A stretch of 7,653 nt of DNA, taken from positions 1 to 7,653 of the forward strand of contig JAKALI010000175.1 in the NCBI GenBank assembly GCA_021813195.1. The letters run 5' to 3'. Below, piece after piece: positions 1-5,330 of this stretch. The translations under genes and the position numbers were made by a program. Within the stretch, counting starts at the first letter, position 1. Each line of letters starts with the position of its first letter. This stretch comes from Pseudomonadota bacterium. GTDB lineage: Bacteria > Pseudomonadota > Alphaproteobacteria > Rhizobiales > Hyphomicrobiaceae. Under the pieces are notes generated by a model, which did not search any database, had not been told where the DNA came from, and saw only the letters and a list, made by a program, of their open reading frames with translations.

Positions 1-128
1 ACCTGCGTGCGCACGATCACGTCGGTGTCGCCGGGCTGCGCGCGGAACGGCCGCAACTGCACCTTGTGATCGGTGACCGCTGACACGGCGCCGGCGTAGG
101 TGCGTACCAGCAGCATGCGGAATTCCTT
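1..128 (-). pseudogene. MlaC/Ttg2D-family phospholipid-binding protein, internal fragment
   Basis: On the minus strand this stretch is fully open and reads KEFRMLLVRTYAGAVSAV followed by a segment with VQLRPFRAQPGDTDVIVRTQ. The pattern EFRxLLVRTYAxAV, then a basic/hydrophobic strand, then GDTxVxVRT is what I recognise from MlaC/Ttg2D proteins. These are periplasmic carriers that move phospholipids between outer and inner membrane in the Mla pathway. Only about 42 residues from the middle of a roughly 200-residue protein are present. The left end is cut by the window. The right end stops matching where the helicase begins, so no start codon or signal peptide belongs to it. The wording looks more like betaproteobacterial (Burkholderiales-type) MlaC than phage DNA. 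The plus strand of the same stretch has an in-frame TGA at 81-83 for the helicase frame, so the helicase does not extend through it. The family call rests on recall of the pattern, not on a search. Confidence 0.5.
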
Positions 129-134
129 GGGATC
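117..134. other. Junction between the MlaC-like fragment and the truncated helicase
   Basis: Two unrelated coding sequences on opposite strands meet here. The helicase reading resembles its family from about 117 (AEFLGIM), and the MlaC-like reading resembles its family down to about 128 (KEFR). The shared bases include the palindrome GGAATTCC, containing an EcoRI site at 120-125. Such a join could be a ligation, amplification or assembly chimera, or a genuine microhomology-mediated rearrangement. The sequence alone does not decide between these. Confidence 0.6.
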
Positions 135-962
135 ATGAAGTCGTCCGAGATGTTGATGCGATGGTTCATCAACGATACTTCCACCGCCTCCCAGCAATGG
201 CGTCTGAAGCGACACGGAGAACGTGACTTCTGGGATTGGGTTGCGTCTTGGGCTCGGTGCGCCGGGAATCCGGCGGACCTAGGTTTTGACGGATCGGCCT
301 ATGTGCTGCCACCGTTGCGTCTGCATCGGCATCGTGCGCTTGGCGACGTGCGTGCGCCTGCTGGGGCCTTGTTTGTCGAGGACATGAGCGCGACAAATAT
401 CCATCAAGTCAAACGTCAAACGGCTAACGCACGCGCCGACGCCGTTGCCGCCCTAATCAACGATGAACCCGACGAAGCGTGGGTCGTCTGGTGCGATACC
501 GATTACGAAGCCGATGCCATGGCGCGAGCATTGCCGGATGCTGTTGAGGTTCGCGGATCATCGGCGATCGAAAAGAAAGAAGCTGGGCTTGCGGACTTTG
601 CGACCGGTGCCCGCAAAGTCATCATCACGAAACCATCCGTTGCCGGACAGGGCTTGAACTGGCAGCACTGTGCGCGAGTGGCATTTGTCGGCCGCACTTT
701 TAGCTATGAGGCGTGGTATCAAGCAGTCCGGCGATGCTGGCGTTTCGGGCAGACTCGGCCAGTAGAAGTCCACATTATTGTTGCCGAAGGTGAGGATCAG
801 ATCGGCCGCGTAATCGACCGTAAGGCCGAAGGGCATGCCGCCATGAAACTCGCTATGGCGAACGCGATGCGCCGTAACATCGGCCGCGACGCAGCTAAAT
901 CGGTTCCCTACAATCCTCAGTATATCGGGAGGCTCCCCTCGTGGCTCCAATCCGCTGCTTGA
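135..962 (+). CDS. SNF2/DEAD-like helicase, C-terminal part (5'-truncated)
   Basis: This is the C-terminal half of a superfamily 2 helicase of the SNF2/DEAH type common in phage replication clusters, an ATP-driven DNA translocase or unwinding enzyme. Residues 1-70 (KSSEMLMRWFINDTSTASQQWRL, then a W-rich stretch and PADLG) match the linker between the two RecA-like lobes of this phage family. Residues 110-235 form lobe 2: WVVWCDTDYEADAM, motif V AGQGLNWQ at 170-177, and motif VI QAVRRCWRFGQ at 196-206 with the arginine-finger RRxxR. The first lobe with Walker A and DExx boxes is missing. Family similarity begins about six codons before this ATG, which lacks a Shine-Dalgarno sequence, so the ATG is probably internal and the protein is a remnant of one around 450 residues. 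It could not hydrolyse ATP as it stands. Its stop overlaps the methyltransferase start by 22 bases. The fold is secure; the substrate is unknown. Confidence 0.85.
   Translation: MKSSEMLMRWFINDTSTASQQWRLKRHGERDFWDWVASWARCAGNPADLGFDGSAYVLPPLRLHRHRALGDVRAPAGALFVEDMSATNIHQVKRQTANARADAVAALINDEPDEAWVVWCDTDYEADAMARALPDAVEVRGSSAIEKKEAGLADFATGARKVIITKPSVAGQGLNWQHCARVAFVGRTFSYEAWYQAVRRCWRFGQTRPVEVHIIVAEGEDQIGRVIDRKAEGHAAMKLAMANAMRRNIGRDAAKSVPYNPQYIGRLPSWLQSAA
926..932 (+). promoter_or_regulatory. Shine-Dalgarno deciding the GTG start of the methyltransferase
   Basis: CGGGAGG lies eight bases before the GTG at 941. It sits inside the end of the helicase gene and supports the non-ATG start, because there is no in-frame ATG near the N-terminus ahead of the HGDC segment. 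Confidence 0.6.
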
Positions 963-1828
963 ACGAAACCCACGGCGAACAGTTCGCTCTTTACCATGGA
1001 GACTGCGTGAGTGTGGCATCGCAGATACCGGACAAGAGCATCGGGTTTTCCATCTACTCTCCCCCGTTCTCAAATCTTTTTGTTTATTCGGACAGCGCCG
1101 CAGATATGGGAAACAGCCAGAACGACGACGAGTTTTTCGAGCACTACGGCTATCTTCTTTCCGAAATGACCCGCATCACAAAGCCCGGACGGTTGTCCGC
1201 AGTGCATTGCACCGACCTGCCATACTCAAAATGGAAGGATGGTTATATCGGACTCAAGGATTTTTCCGGCAGCATCATCCGTGCGCATGAAGACGCCGGA
1301 TGGGTAATGCATTCGCGCGTCACTATCTGGCGTGATCCTGTCGTCGAGATGACGCGCACTAAGGCTTTGGGACTGCTTTACAAACAACTGCAAAAGGATA
1401 GCACGCGCAGTCGCCAAGGTATGGCAGATTATCTAATTGTATTCCGCGCTCCCGGCGAAAACACGGAACCGGTCGGCCAGGACGCAGAGAAATTCCCCGT
1501 GACACAGTGGCAGAAATGGGCGTCGCCCGTCTGGATGGATATTCGGCAGACCAATACGCTCAACGTGACAATGGCGCGTGACGGGGAGGACGAACGGCAT
1601 CTTTGCCCGCTTCAACTGGACCTAATCGAACGCGCGATCACGTTATGGAGCAATCCCGGCGATATTGTATTTTCGCCGTTTGCTGGCGTCGGAAGCGAGG
1701 GCGTGCAGGCCGTGCGAATGAAACGCAAGTTTGTGGGCTCCGAGTTGAAGGAATCCTATTTCCGTCAAGCTTCGAAATTTCTTGCCGAAGCGGAGGCATC
1801 GGCCGTTGATCTTTTTGACGCCGCGTGA
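941..1828 (+). CDS. Site-specific DNA methyltransferase (N6-adenine/N4-cytosine, beta-class)
   Basis: This 295-residue enzyme transfers a methyl group from S-adenosylmethionine to an exocyclic amino group in DNA. The catalytic motif IV is SPPF at residues 40-43, preceded by LYHGDC at 17-22. The SAM-binding motif I is FSPFAGVGSEG at 244-254, followed by KFVGSEL. Catalytic motif before SAM motif is the beta-class order of the N6/N4 methylase family. The segment between them, about 90-230, would hold the target-recognition region. The SPPF variant is typical of both N6-A and N4-C enzymes, so the modified base cannot be told. Translation starts at GTG with a good ribosome site and overlaps the helicase gene by 22 bases, so the two are probably cotranslated. 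No restriction endonuclease is adjacent, which makes it an orphan phage methylase. Likely roles are protection from host restriction or marking of replicated DNA; both are inferred. Confidence 0.9.
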   Translation: MAPIRCLNETHGEQFALYHGDCVSVASQIPDKSIGFSIYSPPFSNLFVYSDSAADMGNSQNDDEFFEHYGYLLSEMTRITKPGRLSAVHCTDLPYSKWKDGYIGLKDFSGSIIRAHEDAGWVMHSRVTIWRDPVVEMTRTKALGLLYKQLQKDSTRSRQGMADYLIVFRAPGENTEPVGQDAEKFPVTQWQKWASPVWMDIRQTNTLNVTMARDGEDERHLCPLQLDLIERAITLWSNPGDIVFSPFAGVGSEGVQAVRMKRKFVGSELKESYFRQASKFLAEAEASAVDLFDAA

Positions 1829-1844
1829 CGCCAGGGAACGTCTA

Positions 1845-2144
1845 ATGCCAGCACGTCTCCAATGGACCCCAGACGCGCGCGCTCGTTTTGCCGAGATGTG
1901 GCTCAACTGGCGCACCGAAACCGAGATCAGCGTCGAGTTTGGCATCTCGCGCGATACCGTGGGGCGGACAGCGGTGCTGTTCGATCTGCCCAAGCGCGCC
2001 CCGTATGAGGTATGGAAACACAACCGCGCCCGCGCCACGCCATCGCCTCGCGCCGCTGCGAAAGCGGCACGTATGCGTATGGGATGGGAACCGTTGCCAT
2101 CCACGGCCAATACGCTGCCGCCGCTGCCGAGTGAGATGCGATGA
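1845..2144 (+). CDS. Small helix-turn-helix DNA-binding protein
   Basis: This 99-residue basic protein opens with ARLQWTPDARARFAEMW (residues 3-19). A helix-turn-helix-like stretch follows at about 24-46: TETEISVEFGISRDTVGRTA. The aromatic W(T)xxxxxxFxxxW start plus a recognition helix resembles GcrA-like or SANT/terminase-small-type HTH modules, in which xxIAxxxGxSxxTV is the core. The C-terminal 45 residues are rich in Arg, Ala and Pro and look unstructured. The ATG at 1845 is chosen because an AGGGA site sits about eight bases upstream; an earlier TTG at 1782 would overlap the methylase and lacks a site. The stop overlaps the next gene's start (ATGA at 2141-2144). A role as a transcriptional regulator or DNA-site recognition protein is inferred from the motif only. 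Confidence 0.7.
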   Translation: MPARLQWTPDARARFAEMWLNWRTETEISVEFGISRDTVGRTAVLFDLPKRAPYEVWKHNRARATPSPRAAAKAARMRMGWEPLPSTANTLPPLPSEMR

Positions 2145-2428
2145 CTAACCCCGACACCATTGGGCTCCTTGGGCTGATCCGCTGCAAGCGCGTGCCAGGC
2201 GGCTATGAGGGCAGCGGGCCAATCGCAGGGTTCCCCATGCGCGCCGAAATCCGCAAGGCTAATGATGGCTCGGAGGACGTGTTCTTGTTGGTCAAATCCG
2301 GCACGCCCGATCCGCTAGGGCCGCTGCCGGCATGCGACGGCTGGGGCTTCGAGACCAATGGCGGCGACCGCGTTGTGAAGCGCCGGTCCGCTCCCGCTGG
2401 TGCGATCAAGCGCGATCTACTAGAATAG
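2141..2428 (+). CDS. Hypothetical protein, 95 aa
   Basis: I do not recognise this protein. It begins at an ATG whose ATGA overlaps the stop of the preceding HTH gene, so it is probably translationally coupled to it. The middle (FPMRAEIRKANDGSEDVFLLVKSG) looks like a pair of beta strands around a turn, and the C-terminus is basic (VVKRRSAPAGAIKRDLLE). There is no signal peptide, membrane segment or cysteine pattern. Its position between a DNA-binding protein and the replication module suggests an early phage function. It ends just before the 21-bp repeats. Confidence 0.7.
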   Translation: MTNPDTIGLLGLIRCKRVPGGYEGSGPIAGFPMRAEIRKANDGSEDVFLLVKSGTPDPLGPLPACDGWGFETNGGDRVVKRRSAPAGAIKRDLLE

Positions 2429-2442
2429 CCGACGCGACCACT

Positions 2443-2505
2443 ACGCGCAACTATGCCGCCACGATGCGCAACTACGACAAAGCTACACGCAACTATGCCG
2501 AGAAA
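2443..2505 (+). repeat. Three tandem 21-bp repeats (core CGCAACTAYGMC)
   Basis: Three units start at 2443, 2464 and 2485, with an exact 21-base period. The best-conserved part is CGCAACTATGCC in units 1 and 3 and CGCAACTACGAC in unit 2. The period is both two helical turns and seven codons. In the forward frame shared with position 2464 it reads TRNYAAT, MRNYDKA, TRNYAEK. The repeats lie in the 120-base gap between two small genes, upstream of the PrimPol gene. They could be a protein-binding array (21 bp is a usual iteron length) or part of a short heptad-repeat peptide. No ribosome site supports the peptide. Confidence 0.75.
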
Positions 2506-2548
2506 ATGATCTATCCGCTTTCGCTGTCCATAGGTCCAGGGGAATACA

Positions 2549-2875
2549 ATGTCCGCAACAGCCTCGCCGATGCCGATTTCACTCCTCGAATGGAAACCGC
2601 TCTCCCGCAACTCGCTGCGCGGATTCGCGACGGTTCGTCTCGGCCAATCTCTCAAAATCTCCGATATCGCTGTGCACGCTGCTAACGGCCGACGTTGGGC
2701 GCAGCTTCCGGCTCGTCCCGCGCTCAATACGAACGGCACCGCGCGCCGCGATGAAAACGGAAAGATCCAATATATTCCTATTCTGAAATGGCTTGATCGG
2801 GACGCTTCGGATCGGTTTTCCGAAGGTGTGATTGCCGCCATCGAGCGCGAATATCCCGGAACGGTTGACGCCTGA
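2549..2875 (+). CDS. Conserved phage protein upstream of PrimPol (possibly SpoVG-like)
   Basis: This 108-residue protein carries WKPLSRNSLRGFATVRL (15-31), then LKISDIAVHAANGRRWAQLP (35-54), then a loop and IPILKWLDRDASDRFSEGVIAAI. I recall small proteins of this pattern next to PrimPol genes in alphaproteobacterial prophages. The layout of strand, IxDIxVH, NGRxWxxLP, then a C-terminal helix is reminiscent of the SpoVG fold, a small nucleic-acid-binding domain. That comparison is from memory and unverified. The ATG at 2549 is supported by AGGGGAA five bases upstream (2538-2544); a second in-frame ATG at 2570 has no site. It sits 26 bases before the PrimPol gene and probably belongs to the same transcript. 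A role in replication or single-stranded DNA handling is inferred from neighbours. Confidence 0.75.
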   Translation: MSATASPMPISLLEWKPLSRNSLRGFATVRLGQSLKISDIAVHAANGRRWAQLPARPALNTNGTARRDENGKIQYIPILKWLDRDASDRFSEGVIAAIEREYPGTVDA

Positions 2876-2901
2876 TCGCGCATCGGAATGGAGATGCGTC
2901 T

Positions 2902-3672
2902 ATGGCAAATCTTCTTGATGCAGCGATCAACTTTGGCGTTCCGGTTTTCGCCTGCGGCTCCGATAAGGCGCCATTAGTCAAGGGAGGTTTCAAATCCGCA
3001 ACGACTGATCGCGCCGAGCTAGAGCGGCAGTTCAGCAATCCGCGCGCCGCCATGATCGGCATGCCTATGGGGCCGGCGTCCGGTATATGGGCTTTAGACA
3101 TTGATACGAAGGCCGACCGATCCGGCATCCCCTGGCTCGAAGCAAGCGAACCCGCATTGCCTCCCACGCGCCGGCATCGCACGCGCTCGGGTGGGCTGCA
3201 TCTGATCTGGCGTTGGGATGACATCCACCCCATTCGCAACAGCGCGGGGCGCATCGCCGCCGGGGTGGATGTGCGCGGAGAGGGGGGCTTCATCATCGTG
3301 CCTCCGTCGCCGGGCTATGCCTGCATCAGCGACGCACCTGTGAGCTTTGCACCGGATTGGCTTCTGGCGGCTGCTGGCAAGCCCAGGCCGTCCGTAGAGC
3401 CCGAGCGGCTTGTTCGGGGGACTGGACCGCTACAGGAGCGCGTCAGGGGGCGCCTGGCACGCGCCTATGCGGCTGTGGCGCATGCTGGGGAGGGTAGCCG
3501 CAATGACACCCTCAACCGCGAGGCGTTCATCCTGGCAATGCTGGCGCGGGAGGGAATGCTCGACCGCGAAACCATCTATGCCGAGATGTGCCACGCCGCT
3601 TACAAGGCCGGCCTGCCGCAACCCGAGGTGCGCGCTACGCTCCATTCCGCATTCTCGGCGGCTGGCGTATGA
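2902..3672 (+). CDS. Bifunctional DNA primase/polymerase (PrimPol, AEP superfamily)
   Basis: This 256-residue protein carries an N-terminal PrimPol domain of the archaeo-eukaryotic primase superfamily, which makes primers and extends them from nucleoside triphosphates. Visible signatures in order are FACGSDKAPLVKGGFKSAT at 16-34, the metal-binding pair DID at 66-68 within WALDIDTK, the SGGLH nucleotide-binding motif at 96-100, and the third acidic region GVDVRGEGGFIIVPPS at 121-136. The catalytic residues are therefore intact. The C-terminal 90 residues (about 165-256) form a helical region ending ALLAREG-like/HAAYKAGL, probably a primase C-terminal or linker module. GGAG precedes the ATG by eight bases. 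Its stop overlaps the VapE start (ATGA, 3669-3672), so the two are almost certainly coupled. In many prophages this domain and a VapE-type helicase are parts of one long protein; here they are separate genes. Confidence 0.92.
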   Translation: MANLLDAAINFGVPVFACGSDKAPLVKGGFKSATTDRAELERQFSNPRAAMIGMPMGPASGIWALDIDTKADRSGIPWLEASEPALPPTRRHRTRSGGLHLIWRWDDIHPIRNSAGRIAAGVDVRGEGGFIIVPPSPGYACISDAPVSFAPDWLLAAAGKPRPSVEPERLVRGTGPLQERVRGRLARAYAAVAHAGEGSRNDTLNREAFILAMLAREGMLDRETIYAEMCHAAYKAGLPQPEVRATLHSAFSAAGV

Positions 3673-4964
3673 GCGACAACCCCGCGAATAGCGCCCCGCA
3701 GCCTACAGGGCAGGTCATATCGCTCGCGGAAGCCGCTGCGACTAGGCAGCTTCTTGAAACGCTCGCCAAATCGGAAAAAGGTATCCCGCTCCCTACCGTG
3801 GCTAACGCTATCGCGATCCTGGGACATGATCCCGCGCTCTCCGGGCTGCTTTCGTATAATCAGTTCACGGACGAGTTTCTGATCGGCTGCGCACCGCCGC
3901 GCGCCGATGATGGCTCGCCGCCCCAACCTGGGCCCTATCCGCGCGTATGGACCGATACCGACGCCATCCTGCTTCAAGCTTATATCCAACGCGTCTGGTC
4001 GCCTCGCATGTCGCGCGAGGTGGTTTACGATGCGATGACCGTTGTTGCCGGCCACGCGGCGTTCCATCCCGTCCGGGATTGGCTATCGTCGCTCCAATGG
4101 GACGGCGTGCAGCGCCTCTCCTCATGGCTGTCCCGAGCGTTCGGCACTGATGCGTCGCCCTATCATTCGGACGTTGGCGTCAAGATGCTGGTGGCGGCCG
4201 TGCGGCGCGTTCGGCGCCCGGGCGTAAAGTTCGACCACATGCCGGTGCTAGAGGGTTATCAAGGCATCGGCAAATCAACCGCCATTGCCAAGCTCTTCGG
4301 ATCGGACTGGTTTTCCGACAACGTGCCCCACGATCTAGCGAGCAAAGACGCCGCGATGTCTCTCGCCGGAATGTGGTGCCTAGAGATGGCCGAGATCGAC
4401 CAGCTTATGCGCACGGAGGTTGAGACGATCAAGGCATTCCTTTCGCGGTCCGTGGACCGTTTCCGGCCGCCCTATGGCCGCGCTGTGATCCTCCGCCCAA
4501 GACAGTGCATCATCGTCGGCACCACGAACAACGCCGAATACCTACGCGATGCCACCGGCAACCGGCGCTTCTGGCCCATTGCCTGCCGCTATGCCGAGGT
4601 CGCGTGGATTGATGCCAACCGCGAGCAACTCTGGGCCGAAGCGTGTTACCTAGACGATCTCGGCGAGGATTTGTGGCTTTCCGATCCCGATAGCCAGGCT
4701 GCCAGTTCCGAAATCCAATCGACCCGCATGATCGAAGATGCGTGGGAGACCAAAGTCCGCGATTGGCTCGAAAGCCGCGTTGAGGTCACGGTCTCACAGG
4801 TCATGGGCGACTGCCTGGAAATGATGCCGCGCGACCAGTCCAAGGCGGCTCAAATGCGGGTTGCTTCTATTTTGACACTAAATGACTGGCAGCGGCGCGT
4901 TGTCCGGCGCGGTAACACGACGGCTCGGGTTTGGGTGAAAAAGTTACCTCCAGAGGGGCTCTAA
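3669..4964 (+). CDS. VapE-family (virulence-associated E) AAA+ replicative helicase
   Basis: This 431-residue P-loop ATPase belongs to the virulence-associated E family, which acts as an SF3-like replication helicase or initiator in phages and satellite islands. The N-terminal 180 residues are a helical domain (NAIAILGHDPALSGLLSYNQF, then HPVRDWLSSLQWDGVQRL). The ATPase core shows Walker A GYQGIGKST at 196-204, Walker B CLEMAEID at 237-244, sensor-1-like GTTNN at 284-288, and the arginine-finger motif TGNRRFWPI at 296-304. A C-terminal winged-helix-like segment (VTVSQVMGDCL onward) follows. The ATG at 3669 is chosen over an upstream ATG at 3588 because it overlaps the PrimPol stop. With PrimPol it would form the core replication complex. 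The candidate origin begins within its last codons. Confidence 0.92.
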   Translation: MSDNPANSAPQPTGQVISLAEAAATRQLLETLAKSEKGIPLPTVANAIAILGHDPALSGLLSYNQFTDEFLIGCAPPRADDGSPPQPGPYPRVWTDTDAILLQAYIQRVWSPRMSREVVYDAMTVVAGHAAFHPVRDWLSSLQWDGVQRLSSWLSRAFGTDASPYHSDVGVKMLVAAVRRVRRPGVKFDHMPVLEGYQGIGKSTAIAKLFGSDWFSDNVPHDLASKDAAMSLAGMWCLEMAEIDQLMRTEVETIKAFLSRSVDRFRPPYGRAVILRPRQCIIVGTTNNAEYLRDATGNRRFWPIACRYAEVAWIDANREQLWAEACYLDDLGEDLWLSDPDSQAASSEIQSTRMIEDAWETKVRDWLESRVEVTVSQVMGDCLEMMPRDQSKAAQMRVASILTLNDWQRRVVRRGNTTARVWVKKLPPEGL

Positions 4965-5047
4965 TGGGGATTTGTTACCGGCGTTTCCACCAGGCCGAAA
5001 AGGCGGCAACCCCGCAGAAAACCGCCTCCGTTACCTCCGTTACTACC
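4943..5047 (+). repeat. Left iteron array, motif GTTACCNCC
   Basis: Forward copies are at 4943-4951 (GTTACCTCC, inside vapE), 4974-4982 (GTTACCGGC), 4983-4991 (GTTTCCACC), 5030-5038 (GTTACCTCC) and 5039-5047 (GTTACTACC). The last four form two head-to-tail pairs with a 9-base period. An additional near-copy in opposite orientation is at 5002-5010 (reverse complement GTTGCCGCC), and a GGTAAC lies at 4911-4916 within vapE. Confidence 0.75.
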
Positions 5048-5069
5048 TATATATATTAACATATATAGG
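5046..5069. repeat. AT-rich palindrome in the origin core
   Basis: Perfect 9-base arms CCTATATAT (5046-5054) and ATATATAGG (5061-5069) flank the six-base centre ATTAAC. It is followed by repeated ATAGG units at 5065, 5072 and 5086. The low GC of the arms favours easy melting and makes it a poor terminator. It may be the unwinding element of the origin, or a cruciform/hairpin priming site. A promoter-like pair TTAACA (5056-5061) and TATAGA (5078-5083), spacing 16, overlaps it. Confidence 0.7.
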
Positions 5070-5104
5070 AAATAGGGTATAGAAAATAGGGGGTTTAATG
5101 GAAC

Positions 5105-5132
5105 AGGGGTAACGGTGGAAACAGGCGGTAAC
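5105..5132 (-). repeat. Right iteron array, inverted copies of GTTACCNCC
   Basis: Read on the minus strand, three copies follow one another: GTTACCGCC (5132-5124), then after one base GTTTCCACC (5122-5114) and GTTACCCCT (5113-5105). A decayed GTTCC lies beyond at 5104-5100, and a GTTAGCC-like element is on the outer side at 5140-5134. The spacing is 9-10 bases. The variant GTTTCCACC is identical to the left-array copy at 4983-4991, so the two arrays form a long interrupted inverted repeat. Confidence 0.75.
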
Positions 5133-5220
5133 AGGCTAACCGAGTTTTCGGGCACAAAAAGGGGTAGTCGCAAAAATGAGACGGGCAGAAGCCGCCGGAG
5201 GAGTGACCGCCAAATGCAAA

Positions 5221-5235
5221 TGAGAATCATTCGCA
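5221..5235. promoter_or_regulatory. 15-bp dyad resembling a Fur box
   Basis: TGAGAATCATTCGCA is symmetric as TGnGAATnATTCnCA, with three mismatched positions including the centre. The 19-base window 5217-5235, with its flank, agrees with the classical Fur-box consensus at roughly 14 of 19 positions by eye. It lies between the candidate origin and the promoter of the small-gene operon. It may be bound by a phage repressor rather than Fur. A 14-codon reading frame (5214-5258) with GGAGGAG ten bases upstream runs through it. Confidence 0.35.
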
Positions 5236-5301
5236 ACTCCGACGCGCGCGCGGTGTGATGGCGAATGGCGAAACTTTTTTCGGGGCGCCATCATTTTTCC
5301 C

Positions 5302-5330
5302 TTGCCATGTGCGCAGTTTGCGCGTATGTA
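5302..5330 (+). promoter_or_regulatory. Sigma70-like promoter with internal inverted repeat (operator candidate)
   Basis: TTGCCA (5302-5307) and TATGTA (5325-5330) are separated by 17 bases. Between them lies the inverted repeat GCGCA-GTT-TGCGC (5311-5323), placed where a repressor would occlude RNA polymerase. Transcription would start near 5337, leaving a leader of about 45 bases before the ATG at 5382. It would drive the five-gene operon 5382-6428. Confidence 0.45.

Larger units (their letters stand above)
4943..5140. other. Candidate iteron-type replication origin
   Basis: This segment starts in the last codons of the VapE helicase gene. It holds two clusters of a 9-bp motif, consensus GTTACCNCC, pointing toward each other across an AT-rich core at 5044-5088 (about 20% GC by hand count, in a GC-rich window). 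The core contains a palindrome. The outer pairs mirror each other: GTTACCGGC-GTTTCCACC on the left, and GTTACCGCC-T-GTTTCCACC on the minus strand at the right. An origin located 3' of a helicase/initiator gene, with two sets of short repeats flanking an AT-rich stretch, is the known arrangement in staphylococcal pathogenicity islands. The likely binder is the VapE protein or an associated factor; origin function is inferred. Part of the longer gene-free stretch 4965-5381. Confidence 0.6.

Noticed and set aside
2203..2883. Minus-strand frame of about 226 codons opposite the 2141 and 2549 genes
   Set aside because: No ribosome site or recognisable domain, low-complexity Ser/Arg composition, and the plus strand carries better-supported genes.
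2778..3296. Minus-strand frame of 172 codons
   Set aside because: It lies opposite the catalytic part of the PrimPol gene, whose motifs fix the coding strand.
3588..3668. 27-residue N-terminal extension of the VapE helicase
   Set aside because: It would overlap PrimPol heavily. The ATG at 3669 overlaps the PrimPol stop in the usual coupled manner, and the extension looks like an out-of-frame translation of PrimPol.
5265..5290. T-run and short CGAAA/TTTCG pairing suggesting a terminator
   Set aside because: The stem is only about five base pairs around the T-run itself, so it is not a credible intrinsic terminator.
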